From: Gp1-AA133 sp964641665
GTDB taxonomy: Bacteria > Acidobacteriota > Terriglobia > Terriglobales > Acidobacteriaceae
DNA length: 64,000 nt
Reading direction: 5' to 3'
Assembly: GCA_964641665.1 (NCBI GenBank)
Contig: CAZXKO010000021.1
Span: 1 to 64,000 of the forward strand
Both the position numbers and the translations under genes were made by a program. Below, piece after piece: positions 32,989 through 41,070 of the stretch. Each line of letters starts with the position of its first letter. Positions within the stretch are counted from its first letter, which is position 1. The notes beneath the pieces were generated by a model that searched no databases, had not been told where the DNA came from, and was given only the letters and a program-made list of their open reading frames with translations.

Positions 32989-34923
32989 CTATCGAGGCTG
33001 CGTCACCACGTCGACGAGTGCTGGTTCCCCGCGCTCCACGGCCGCGATCGCCCGGTCGATCGCCGGTCCCAGGTCCTTCGGATCCGTGACCGGACCTTCC
33101 GCGTAGAGGCCCATGCTCTGCGCTAGCTTCGCAAAGTCGATGTTGGGGTGATCGATGGTGGTTCCCACGTGCGCCCGGTCGACACCCCGGTTGTGCCGGT
33201 TTCCCATGCGTTGAATATGCATAACTTCCTGATGATACGCGCGGTTGTTGTGCATGATATTCAGAAGGGGAATCTGGTGATGCGCGGCCGTCCACAAAAC
33301 TCCGGGCGCGTACATCAAGTCTCCATCGCACTGAATGTTCACCGACAAGCGGCCGTGCTTTCGGTTTGCCAGCGCGGCGCCAACCGCCGCGGGCGCTCCG
33401 TAACCAACCCCGTATCCACCTGCGCCTCCGATGAACTGGTAATGCTTGTCGAAGGCCCACAACCGCAGGGGCCAGTTGCTCATCCCGGGGGCCACGTCCG
33501 AAACCAAAGACCAGTCTTTGTCCTTGATCTGGCCCCACAACTCCGCCGAGAGCCTGGCCGTGCTGATGGGGCTCGCATCCCAGGCGTACGTCGCTTCGAC
33601 GCGTGCCTGCTCCAACAAAACCTGCTGGGCCGCGGCGAATTTCTTTCGTCGATCGTCGAGGACCCGCTTCCGGTCGGCGGTTAGCAGTCGCTTGTTCGCC
33701 TCGATCAGGGAGGGCAGCGTGGCCTCAGCATCGGCAGCGATCGCCAGATCAACCTCCGGGTAGCGCTGGAAGTCCTGATAGTTGCCCTTCATGTAAAGGT
33801 CAGTTGCAGTGATGCTGATCAGTTTGGTGGTCCGATCGATGATCGACTGCGAGCTGCGGTGCAGTTGGTCGCGGTAAGAATGAACCGTGCCCCAGAAATC
33901 GGTGAGTTCCAGTCCGAGAATCACGTCCGCATTCGCGACTAATTCGCGCCCACGTCCGGAGTGGTTCAGTTCGTGCCGTGTCGGAAAATTCATGCGCCCC
34001 GCTTGGTCGACCACCGGCGCCTGGAGCGTCTCCGCGAGTTCGACCAGAAGCGTCACCCCCGCCGGCGTGCGCGCGGTTCGGTCTACCACGATCACCGGAT
34101 TCTCGGCGCCGACCAGCAGTTTGGCGGCTTCGCCGACCGCCCCCGAATCTCCCTGGGGCGGCGTCGCCAGAGTCAGCTTTGGCACACGCAGCCCAGCGTT
34201 CTCCGCCACCGGATGCTCCTGGAGTTCGCTGTCCACCACCAGCAGAACCGGCATCATCGGCGGAGTCATTGCAATCTTGTAGGCACGCACCGCTGATTCC
34301 GCGAAATGCGGCAGCGAGGCGGGCAGATCGTCCCACTTGATATAGTCACGCACCATGGCGGCCGCGTCCTGCACGCTGTGATCCCATTCGACGCCCGGCC
34401 GACGCATGGTGGCGTCGATCGTGTTACCCAGGACGATATACACGGGAACGCGGTCGCAATAAGCATTGAAAATGGCCATCGCAGCGTGCTGCAAGCCGAC
34501 GGTGCTATGGGCAAACACCGCCATGGGTTTGCCTTCGATCTTGGCGTAGCCGTGAGCGATTCCCACTGCCGATTCCTCGTGACAGCATGTGAGAAACTCC
34601 GGAGCATGATTCCCTCCGTAGTTGATGACCGACTCATGCAGGCACCGGAAACTAGATCCTGGATTGGCAGCGACATACTCGAGGCCCAGCGACTTGAGGA
34701 CGTCGACCATGAAATCGGATCCGGAGCGATCCGTGGTGAGGACTTCCGCGTCCGAAGGTTCCTCCACTTCGTCGGCGCGCGACATCAACGGCGCTACCCC
34801 CTTGGCTGGGGGAGTGGGCACGGCATCGGCCGCGGCCTTGCTCGCGACCAACGTCGCGACTCCCCCTGCCGCGCCCTTCAGGAAGTTGCGTCGGCCAAGC
34901 AACGCTTTCTCGGATTCTGGCAT
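32989..34923 (-). CDS. Tat-exported thiamine-diphosphate enzyme (acetolactate synthase/benzoylformate decarboxylase family)
   Basis: A 644-residue ThDP enzyme with an unusual export signal. ATG 34923 follows GGGGAGAC closely and gives a short N-region, the twin-arginine motif GRRNFLKG at 10-17 and a hydrophobic stretch to about 35. Three ThDP-family domains follow: the Pyr domain with catalytic Glu in CHEESAVGIAHGYAK, a middle domain and a PP domain. The PP motif runs from CDGDLMYAPG to the Asn pair in LLNIMHNN, so the usual GDG is replaced by CDG-D. Folded, cofactor-loaded export is what Tat provides. Substrate is unknown; a 2-oxo acid such as an aryl-glyoxylate is plausible given the pca genes. 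It lies 20 bp downstream of a second Tat protein and upstream of a cytochrome c. Confidence 0.9.
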   Translation of the reverse strand: MPESEKALLGRRNFLKGAAGGVATLVASKAAADAVPTPPAKGVAPLMSRADEVEEPSDAEVLTTDRSGSDFMVDVLKSLGLEYVAANPGSSFRCLHESVINYGGNHAPEFLTCCHEESAVGIAHGYAKIEGKPMAVFAHSTVGLQHAAMAIFNAYCDRVPVYIVLGNTIDATMRRPGVEWDHSVQDAAAMVRDYIKWDDLPASLPHFAESAVRAYKIAMTPPMMPVLLVVDSELQEHPVAENAGLRVPKLTLATPPQGDSGAVGEAAKLLVGAENPVIVVDRTARTPAGVTLLVELAETLQAPVVDQAGRMNFPTRHELNHSGRGRELVANADVILGLELTDFWGTVHSYRDQLHRSSQSIIDRTTKLISITATDLYMKGNYQDFQRYPEVDLAIAADAEATLPSLIEANKRLLTADRKRVLDDRRKKFAAAQQVLLEQARVEATYAWDASPISTARLSAELWGQIKDKDWSLVSDVAPGMSNWPLRLWAFDKHYQFIGGAGGYGVGYGAPAAVGAALANRKHGRLSVNIQCDGDLMYAPGVLWTAAHHQIPLLNIMHNNRAYHQEVMHIQRMGNRHNRGVDRAHVGTTIDHPNIDFAKLAQSMGLYAEGPVTDPKDLGPAIDRAIAAVERGEPALVDVVTQPR

Positions 34924-34943
34924 GTCTCCCCGATCGCTCCCTG

Positions 34944-36461
34944 CTAGCTGTCTTGCTTTCGCACCCATCCGTATGACAGGTTGCTGCGCTCTGGCCCGTC
35001 GTTGAGATAGGCAGTCTTCTGTTCCGCCACGGAGTCGCCGCGCCACGCGGCCTTTGCACCCCACTCCAGACCGAACAATCGAGCGCTGTTTAACCCAAAG
35101 ATTGCCCGCTTAGTCGCACCGTCTGCTGCGCCCAGCGCTGCATATCCGTATTGCTTCTGGATGTCTTCGGGAATTTCCAACCGGCGCAGGGCTTCGATCT
35201 GCCATTGGGGAGAGCCAAACCAGACGGAATCAGTCCCCCACACAATGTGATCCGCTCCCAGGCCTTTCACCAGCATGCCCATCATCCCGGCGGCCAGCCG
35301 TGGATAGGCGATGCAGCAACTCGCGAAGGTTGCACCTACGTCTGCGTACACGTTGGTGACTCCGTATTTCTGCGGAACCTCCACCAGATCCGACACCCAA
35401 TCAATGCGCCCGGTCTTCTCGAATTGGGCGGCGCCGACGTCCGACGCGCCCTCCAGCGGCGGACCACCCGCGTACCGATAGCCCGCGTGGTAAATAAAGA
35501 AATTCAATTGCGGCCAATCCTTCGCCGCCTTCCCGACGTCGTCTACTTTGGCGTACTGCTTGAGATTGGGAACTTCGCTCTCCATGCCCGGCGGATACAG
35601 GCCCTTGTGCACCGCGACATTCCGTATCCCGGACTTCACGAATTTCTCGTAAGCCGAGTAGACCAGCGTTTCATCATCCATTCGCCATGGAAACTTGCTG
35701 ATTGTGGGGTTGGTGTTGTCCCCTATGGTGTAACCCTTCCAGCCTTCCGGCTTCAATTCGATCGCGCGATCGATGTCTTCGAGCCACCCCTTCTGCCCGG
35801 GTGCAAACACTGCATGAGTGAGCAGGCGTTTGGAACCGGCGAACTCGTTCAACTTTCGGCGCGCATCCGCTTTCATCTCATTCGTAAGAAACCAATCTGT
35901 CGCAACATCGGAAGGCGCGCCGCTCAACAACGCAACTTTGGTGTCGCTGTCAAGAAACATCTCTTTCACGTAGTTGCCGAATTTCAGGTGCTCGAGCGTC
36001 TGCGGCTCTTTCATGAGGGCGGGGTTAAAACCGGCGCGGCCAGTCCATTCCCGGACTTTGACAAACAAGGTCAAGCGCGTGTCGTCGCGCAAGAAGTGGG
36101 TGTGAATGTCACAGACAAACTCGTCGGAGTACTTCCTGGCCCGATCAGCCGCCAGTTCGGGAGTGGCTACCTCCAATGGATCGACTTCGAAGACCTCCCC
36201 GTAGACTTTGTTCATGGCCAGGAATGCCGTCGCCATTCCCGCGGCGGTCTTCAGGAATTGCCTGCGTTCCACGCCAAGCTTCCGGCCCATAGCATCGGCA
36301 GAGTCCTTGATCAGGGCTTCAACCTGCTTCTGTTCTGCACTTTGAGGGCCCGGAAAGAATTCTCCGTTCGATATCGGCTGCGTCGGAACTGGCGACTCGA
36401 AAGCATGGGTTTCGGCAGGGTCTAGCCTCTTGAGTTCGTCGTCGGACAGAAATTCGCTCAC
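34944..36461 (-). CDS. Tat-exported amidohydrolase-2 family protein (metal-dependent hydrolase or decarboxylase)
   Basis: A 505-residue amidohydrolase-superfamily enzyme. GTG 36461 has GGGAGGA about 8 nt upstream. The twin-arginine motif ERRQFLKTAAG begins at residue 65, after an unusually long N-region; ATG at residue 58 would give a standard Tat signal but has no ribosome site. The mature domain starts with CDIHTHFL (metal ligands H120, H122) and has FIYHAGY near 305 and WGTDSVWFGSP near 410, the C-terminal Asp of the barrel. Related enzymes include ACMSD-type decarboxylases and 4-oxalomesaconate hydratases, many acting on aromatic or ring-cleavage acids. It opens the minus-strand operon ending with pcaHG. 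Reaction not determinable from sequence alone. Confidence 0.88.
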   Translation of the reverse strand: MSEFLSDDELKRLDPAETHAFESPVPTQPISNGEFFPGPQSAEQKQVEALIKDSADAMGRKLGVERRQFLKTAAGMATAFLAMNKVYGEVFEVDPLEVATPELAADRARKYSDEFVCDIHTHFLRDDTRLTLFVKVREWTGRAGFNPALMKEPQTLEHLKFGNYVKEMFLDSDTKVALLSGAPSDVATDWFLTNEMKADARRKLNEFAGSKRLLTHAVFAPGQKGWLEDIDRAIELKPEGWKGYTIGDNTNPTISKFPWRMDDETLVYSAYEKFVKSGIRNVAVHKGLYPPGMESEVPNLKQYAKVDDVGKAAKDWPQLNFFIYHAGYRYAGGPPLEGASDVGAAQFEKTGRIDWVSDLVEVPQKYGVTNVYADVGATFASCCIAYPRLAAGMMGMLVKGLGADHIVWGTDSVWFGSPQWQIEALRRLEIPEDIQKQYGYAALGAADGATKRAIFGLNSARLFGLEWGAKAAWRGDSVAEQKTAYLNDGPERSNLSYGWVRKQDS

Positions 36462-36550
36462 TCTGCTTTCCTCCCGGGGTTAGGTCAAGCGGAATCCGTC
36501 CACTTCGGCGCTAACGGTGATACGCGGCGCGATTCTTTCTGGTCTTGCGC

Positions 36551-36566
36551 TGTGGTATACGCCACA
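36551..36566. promoter_or_regulatory. Inverted repeat upstream of the amidohydrolase operon
   Basis: TGTGG, six bases (TATACG), CCACA, lying 90 bp upstream of the operon's first start and in the 151-bp gap after the IclR gene. It differs from the 27-bp element found elsewhere in the locus. A regulator or promoter site is possible; nothing more can be said. Confidence 0.3.
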
Positions 36567-36612
36567 AACTTCGGTCTCGTGGTCCGCGCGCTGAAACGGC
36601 GACGCCGCACTC

Positions 36613-37446
36613 TCAGCCGAGCATGTGCACAAAAGAACGCGCATGCTCCTGCAGAATCGGAAGCAGGCGTTCGATCATCTCACCCGCGGAAACGCGAGCG
36701 GCGTGGACACCAATGTTAATCGCCGCAACCACGCGGCCCTGGCGGTTTCGCACAGGCACCGCGATCGAGCGCAGTCCAAGCTCGAGTTCCTCATCCGCCA
36801 GCGCGAACTCTTGGATTTGAACCCGGCGGATCGTTTCGTAGAGCAGTCCCTTATCGGTTACCGTCTTAGGTGTTAGGGCTCGGAGTTCGACGCGTTCGAA
36901 GTATGCGGTCAACTCATCGTCCGGCAGGGCTGCCAGCAAAACCCGCCCCATCGAAGTGCAATAGGCCGGGAGCCGGCTGCCCACCGAGAGGCCTACCGAC
37001 ATCACGCGCTTCGCCGAGGAACGCGCAAGATACACGATCTGGTCTTCGTCGAGCACGCTGAGCGAACTTGACTCGTGAACAGCCTCGGTTACCTGCTCGA
37101 GAATCGGCTGCGCGATCGTGGGAAGTGAAGTCGAGGTGAGGTAGGAAAACCCGAGCTTCAGAACCCGGGTTTTCAGTCGGTACACCTTCCCCGTGTACTC
37201 GGCGTAGCCCAGTTGCTCCAGAGTAATGAGCAACCGTCGCACTGCGGCACGCGACAGTCCGGTCTTGCGAGAGATGTCGGCCACCGATTGCCCATCGGTG
37301 TGGCCTTCAAAAGTCTCAATCACTTCAAGACCTCGTGCCAGCGAAAGCACGAAATTGGGGTCTGCCGGGTGCACCCCAGACTTCACGCTCCCAGGCGCTA
37401 GGGCGCGCTGAGCGTTCTGGGCAACGTGATTTCCGGGCGCATGCAT
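36613..37446 (-). CDS. IclR-family transcriptional regulator (PcaR/PcaU/PobR type)
   Basis: A 277-residue DNA-binding regulator. The N-terminal winged helix runs from about 30 to 100: SLARGLEVIETF, then VADISRKTGLSRAAVRRLLITLEQLGY as the recognition segment, and YRLKTRVLKLGFSYL as the linker. The C-terminal effector domain (about 105-275) shows LPAYCTSMGRVLLA and ALADEELELGLRSIAVPV, both typical of the PcaR/PcaU/PobR branch. It lies between two divergently arranged catabolic blocks. The element GCCGCACAA-N5-CGATTATCGCACA occurs in the 346-bp region upstream of it and before the TonB receptor. A weaker match, GCGATATTCGCACA at 37482-37495, is 36 bp before its own start, suggesting autoregulation. 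Effector unknown; an aromatic acid such as protocatechuate is inferred. Confidence 0.92.
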   Translation of the reverse strand: MHAPGNHVAQNAQRALAPGSVKSGVHPADPNFVLSLARGLEVIETFEGHTDGQSVADISRKTGLSRAAVRRLLITLEQLGYAEYTGKVYRLKTRVLKLGFSYLTSTSLPTIAQPILEQVTEAVHESSSLSVLDEDQIVYLARSSAKRVMSVGLSVGSRLPAYCTSMGRVLLAALPDDELTAYFERVELRALTPKTVTDKGLLYETIRRVQIQEFALADEELELGLRSIAVPVRNRQGRVVAAINIGVHAARVSAGEMIERLLPILQEHARSFVHMLG

Positions 37447-37523
37447 TCTGGGTGACTAGAAAACACCTACCTCGAGCGCTGGCGATATTCGCACACTTGT
37501 ATCAGAACACGCAACTCTCGAAC

Positions 37524-37551
37524 TTGACACTCGGACCAGCCTAACTGTATT
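37524..37551 (+). promoter_or_regulatory. Predicted promoter of the decarboxylase-family gene
   Basis: TTGACA at 37524-37529, 16 bp, then TGTATT at 37546-37551. The flanking GAACTTGACA is shared with the minus-strand promoter region of the TonB receptor. The predicted start point falls inside operator A, implying repression, or activation by remodelling. Confidence 0.5.
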
Positions 37552-37554
37552 GTG

Positions 37555-37581
37555 GCCGCACAAATCAGCGATTATCGCACA
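37555..37581 (+). promoter_or_regulatory. Predicted IclR/PcaR-type operator, copy A
   Basis: GCCGCACAA, five bases, CGATTATCGCACA. The core GCGATTATCGC (37568-37578) is a palindrome around one base, and CGCACAA recurs as a direct repeat 19 bp apart. Copy B at 30924-30950 has the same arms and spacing. Confidence 0.72.
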
Positions 37582-37792
37582 AGCCGACCCATTCGCATGA
37601 GCTTGGCGAGTCGACGACTCAGGGCGAATCCGCGGCCAGGGGAGCTTCGTCAGAGGGGATGCTAAAGATAGCGCCACTCGGGACGCGCTGCGAATTCGCC
37701 GGATATTCTTCGTCCAGAACAAAAACTCCGCGTAGACTCAACCGCCTTGGAGAAGGCTGCCATGACCGTCGTGCTCGAGGAGAGGGCAGGAA

Positions 37793-38785
37793 ATGTCTAA
37801 ACTTCGACTGTCCCTCGCGTGCTGGAACTATGACCGGACGCGGGCCCTCCTGGAAGGTCGAATCCCGGTAGACGGAATCGAACTCACCTACCTGAACCTG
37901 CCGGCGGAAGAGACCTTCTTTCGGATGCTGCGCCACCATGAGTTCGACGTCGCGGAGATGTCGCTCTCCTCCTACGTGATGTCGCGCTTTGCAGATCCAG
38001 CGCCGTTCATAGCCATCCCGGTTTTCCCTTCCCGGTTCTTCCGCCACTCCTGCATCTACGTGAACCGGAACAGTGGTATCCGTGAACCGAAGGACTTGAT
38101 TGGCAAGCGAGTCGGAACTCCGGAATTCCAGATGACCGCCGGGGTCTGGATTCGAGGCATTCTCAGCGACGAATACCAGGTTCCAGTCACGAGCGTCACG
38201 TTCTTCAATGGTGGCGAGGAAGAACCTGGCCGCCCTGAGAAATTGAAGCTCGACCTGCCACCGTCGATTCGGCTGCAATCGATCCCGGAAGACAAGACTC
38301 TCTCTGCGATGCTCGACTCTGGAGAAATTGACGCTTTGTACACGGCACGGATGCCATCGACATTCACGCACGGCTCCGGCTCCGTCAAACGCCTCTTCGA
38401 GAATTACCCAGAGGTCGAAAAAGAATATTTTCAGCGGACTCGGATCTTCCCCATCATGCATACAGTCGTGATTCGCAGCGACGTTTACGAGAAATTCCCT
38501 TGGGTGGCCCAGTCGCTGTACAAAGCTTTCATTCTTGCCCAGCGGGAGGTGTACCAGGATATGTACCAGACCGCGGCCCTGAAATTCATGTTGCCTTGGC
38601 TCATCCGGCATGTTGAAGATGCCCGCGCCCTCATGGGACAGGATTTTTGGCCGTATGGAGTCGAGCCGAATCTGCACGTGCTCGAAACCTTTCTGCGCTA
38701 CTCCCATCAGCAAGGCCTTTCCAGGCACCAGTTGAAACCCCACGACCTGTTCGCCAGAGAAACTCTGCAATCCTTCAAGATCTGA
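37793..38785 (+). CDS. 4,5-dihydroxyphthalate decarboxylase family protein (NMT1/Pht5-like)
   Basis: A 330-residue protein of the periplasmic-binding-protein-like fold used by the Pht5 family, whose founding members convert 4,5-dihydroxyphthalate to protocatechuate. Recognisable segments are LACWNYDRTRALLEGRI-PVDGIEL at the start, FDVAEMSLSSYVMSR near 47-61, and IREPKDLIGKRVGTPEFQMTAGVWIRGIL near 95-123. Also present is IDALYTARMPSTFTHG near 182-197. No signal peptide is seen, so an enzyme is likelier than a transport binding protein, though the family name is often applied loosely. Its product would feed pcaHG directly. It lies behind operator A and upstream of a permease by 37 bp. No phthalate dioxygenase or dehydrogenase is in the window. 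Confidence 0.82.
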   Translation: MSKLRLSLACWNYDRTRALLEGRIPVDGIELTYLNLPAEETFFRMLRHHEFDVAEMSLSSYVMSRFADPAPFIAIPVFPSRFFRHSCIYVNRNSGIREPKDLIGKRVGTPEFQMTAGVWIRGILSDEYQVPVTSVTFFNGGEEEPGRPEKLKLDLPPSIRLQSIPEDKTLSAMLDSGEIDALYTARMPSTFTHGSGSVKRLFENYPEVEKEYFQRTRIFPIMHTVVIRSDVYEKFPWVAQSLYKAFILAQREVYQDMYQTAALKFMLPWLIRHVEDARALMGQDFWPYGVEPNLHVLETFLRYSHQQGLSRHQLKPHDLFARETLQSFKI

Positions 38786-38822
38786 GACCGCTGCGGACAC
38801 GACGGAGATCAGCGGACGTTAA

Positions 38823-40385
38823 ATGACGAACACTGGATCATGGCGATGGTGGGTGCTCGGGCGTGGCGACGTCGACGCGACGGTGGCGCAGGTTGGCTTC
38901 AACCTCGCTCAGATGATCATCCCCGTCTTCCTTTTACTCCCTGTCGGCATTCCATTGGAGTTCAGTGTCGCTCACCTGCTGCCGGGGTATGCGACAGGCT
39001 TCCTCATCGGGTCCCTTGGATTGACCTCGCTCGCGTTGCAGCTTGCAAGACGTGAAGGCCGACAGAACGTGACTGCCCACGTCTACGGCAACAACGTGCC
39101 GGCGATCATCGCCTACACCCTGGCGATCGTGCTTCCAACCTATCAACGGACCCATGATCCCGGCGCTGCCTGGCAAGTCGGAGCGGCTGCCGTGATCTGG
39201 ACAGGAATGATCAAGCTGGCGGCTGCGCCGTTCGCGGGTCTATGCCGGCGATTTATTCCGATTCCAGCATCCATGACGGTGTTTGGCGCCGCGATGTACA
39301 GCTATCTTGCACTAGTACTGCTCCAACGAGTCTTTGATCATCCAGTGGTGGGCATCGTTGCTCTCGCCATCGTGGCCTGTAGTGTCCTGGCCAATCTGCC
39401 GATCACGCGCTGGCGGATCCCTCCGTTCCTGGCCGCCTGGCTGATTCCTCTGCTGGTGGGATTGGCGGTTGGATATGTTCACCTCACTTGGCGATTGTGG
39501 TCTCCTTGCTTTCCCTTCGTCGTGTCTGCCGCGCCGTTAGGTGGCCTCGCCCTCGCGTTACCTTACTTGTCGGTCATTGCTCCGATCGCCATTTACCAGG
39601 TTTTACAGGACGTCGCTTCTGTCGAAGGCGCAAGTGCCGCGGGAGACAACTACGATACCCGCCACGTCGTTGCATGGGATGGCCTGGCGACCCTGACATG
39701 TGGCTTGGCAGGGTCGGTCATCACACCGGTGGTGTATGCACTGCACCCACCCTACAAGGCGATCGGAGCGAGAATTGGCTTTGCCTTGTGGACTCCCATC
39801 CTCTTCCTCTTGGTGGTGATGAGCGGACTGACGCTGTTCATCTCGCAGCTTTTCCCCTGGCCGATCCTGGCGGCTATGATTGCCTACGTCTCGGTCGGAG
39901 TCGGAACGGCAACCCTTCGTCGGGTCGATCCGAAATTTCTCAGCGCGGTCCTGTTGGGACTCGTGCTCCCCACCGGTGCGGTCGTGTCCGCGGCCGTCAA
40001 CTCCGCGCTGCAATCGGTGAAGCTGTCTCCCGCGAATCCGGAAGTGGCGGCGGCACTGAACCGATCCATCTATTGGGAATCCATCCAGGGGCTTGGAAGC
40101 GGCTTCCTCTTCCTTGTCCTTGTGGTCGCGGCGCTGATCACCGAGATGATCAATCGCAACTTCGGGCGCGCGGCAGCCTGGTGTACGGTCGCCTCGGTGT
40201 TTTCCTGGCTCGGCCTAATGCATTCCCCCATCTCTCGGTGGGGAGCACAGCCAGCCTACGCCGGTGGTTGGCTGCTTGCGGCTGCGATAGCTTATTCCGC
40301 AAGCTGGTGGAGGGGGGACATGGCGCCTGCAGGCAACTGCGCAGGACAGGGCGCTAGCAATTCCGGTACGATGATGAACTCCTAA
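38823..40385 (+). CDS. NCS2-like multi-pass permease
   Basis: A 520-residue integral membrane protein with about 12-13 hydrophobic segments. The region QDVASVEGASAAGDNY-DTRHVVAWDGLATLTCGLAGS (about 260-300) resembles the conserved stretch of nucleobase-cation symporter-2 (xanthine/uracil/AzgA-type) carriers, where a polar segment on TM8 precedes an 'ADGLGTL-GGL-GS' motif. The N-terminus has no signal peptide. It starts 37 bp after the decarboxylase-family gene and is followed 49 bp later by a cytochrome c. In this context it probably moves an aromatic acid rather than a nucleobase. Family placement is moderate and substrate is inferred. Confidence 0.65.
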   Translation: MTNTGSWRWWVLGRGDVDATVAQVGFNLAQMIIPVFLLLPVGIPLEFSVAHLLPGYATGFLIGSLGLTSLALQLARREGRQNVTAHVYGNNVPAIIAYTLAIVLPTYQRTHDPGAAWQVGAAAVIWTGMIKLAAAPFAGLCRRFIPIPASMTVFGAAMYSYLALVLLQRVFDHPVVGIVALAIVACSVLANLPITRWRIPPFLAAWLIPLLVGLAVGYVHLTWRLWSPCFPFVVSAAPLGGLALALPYLSVIAPIAIYQVLQDVASVEGASAAGDNYDTRHVVAWDGLATLTCGLAGSVITPVVYALHPPYKAIGARIGFALWTPILFLLVVMSGLTLFISQLFPWPILAAMIAYVSVGVGTATLRRVDPKFLSAVLLGLVLPTGAVVSAAVNSALQSVKLSPANPEVAAALNRSIYWESIQGLGSGFLFLVLVVAALITEMINRNFGRAAAWCTVASVFSWLGLMHSPISRWGAQPAYAGGWLLAAAIAYSASWWRGDMAPAGNCAGQGASNSGTMMNS

Positions 40386-40434
40386 GCTTGCCAGTGAACC
40401 GCCTCGCTTTTTGGGGAAGGAAAGGGGAAGGCCA

Positions 40435-40986
40435 TTGAAAGCGTTCGTCGTCGGAGTCATTCTGGGCGCCGTTGCCGTGCCGCTCCTGGTGTATTTCTAC
40501 TTCACATCTGGCAGCGCACCGGTTGCTACCTCCTCACCTGCGATGCCCTTCGAGAAGATGTTGGCGCACAAGGCCCTGAACGCACGCATTGACCGGGAGA
40601 TGCCGAAATCGATCCCTATTTCCGGCGACGAGGCTGCCCTTTTGGCTGGCGCCCAGGTGTATCGCGAGCAGTGTGCCGTTTGCCATTCCCTTCCCGGACA
40701 CGCGCAATCGGCGATCGCAGCCGGGATGTATCCTCGTCCCCCGAAGCTGCTCGAAGGAAAAGGTGTCACCGACGACCCGCCCGCAGAGAGCTACTGGAAA
40801 GTTGCCAACGGAATTCGGCTGACCGGAATGCCCGGCTTTCGGCAAGGCCTCTCCGACACACAAATGTGGCAAGTGAGCCTTCTCGTCGCGCAAGCGGACA
40901 AACTCCCAAAATCTGTGACGGATAGCCTTACCGCTCCAGCGCCTGAGGAAGTGAAGCCGTCGGCACCCTCGAAGACGACAAAGTAG
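40435..40986 (+). CDS. Membrane-anchored monohaem cytochrome c
   Basis: A 183-residue protein started at TTG 40435 because GGGGAAGG lies 4 nt upstream; an in-frame TTG at 40411 has no such site. A single membrane anchor (about 2-23) is followed by a linker and a class I cytochrome domain. The haem motif CAVCH is near residue 82-86 (YREQCAVCHSLPGH) and the likely axial Met is in RLTGMPGF near 133. The tail is Lys/Pro/Ser-rich. It is the last gene of the plus-strand aromatic-locus operon. It resembles the small cytochromes that serve periplasmic dehydrogenases, so with the cytochrome at 32492 this locus has two, which fits a periplasmic oxidation step. Confidence 0.87.
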   Translation: MKAFVVGVILGAVAVPLLVYFYFTSGSAPVATSSPAMPFEKMLAHKALNARIDREMPKSIPISGDEAALLAGAQVYREQCAVCHSLPGHAQSAIAAGMYPRPPKLLEGKGVTDDPPAESYWKVANGIRLTGMPGFRQGLSDTQMWQVSLLVAQADKLPKSVTDSLTAPAPEEVKPSAPSKTTK

Positions 40987-41070
40987 CGATAGAAACTTAC
41001 GAATAGCACACGGCCCGTTGCTTGATTCCCCTATCGGAGTCCTCTACTATCAATTCAACAGTGTGGGCAC

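Larger units (their letters stand above)
37447..37792. other. Divergent regulatory region between the IclR gene and the decarboxylase-family gene
   Basis: 346 bp without a gene. It contains a weaker operator-like site (37482-37495), a TTGACA promoter (37524-37551), operator A (37555-37581) and about 210 bp of leader before the ATG at 37793, in which I see no further structure. Confidence 0.55.

Noticed and set aside
35151..36425. 424-codon plus-strand frame opposite the amidohydrolase
   Set aside because: The minus-strand gene has a ribosome site, Tat motif and metal-binding motifs; the opposite frame does not resemble any family.
36551..36566. TGTGG-N6-CCACA as a copy of the IclR operator
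   Set aside because: It shares neither the CGAT-ATCG core nor the CGCACA repeats of the 27-bp element; kept only as an unassigned inverted repeat.
36603..36630. GCCGCAC-containing stretch at the 3' end of the IclR gene as a third full operator
   Set aside because: Only the first seven bases match; the palindromic half is absent.
37619..38800. 393-codon minus-strand frame opposite the decarboxylase-family gene
   Set aside because: It runs through the regulatory region and the antisense of conserved Pht5 motifs, with no start signals.
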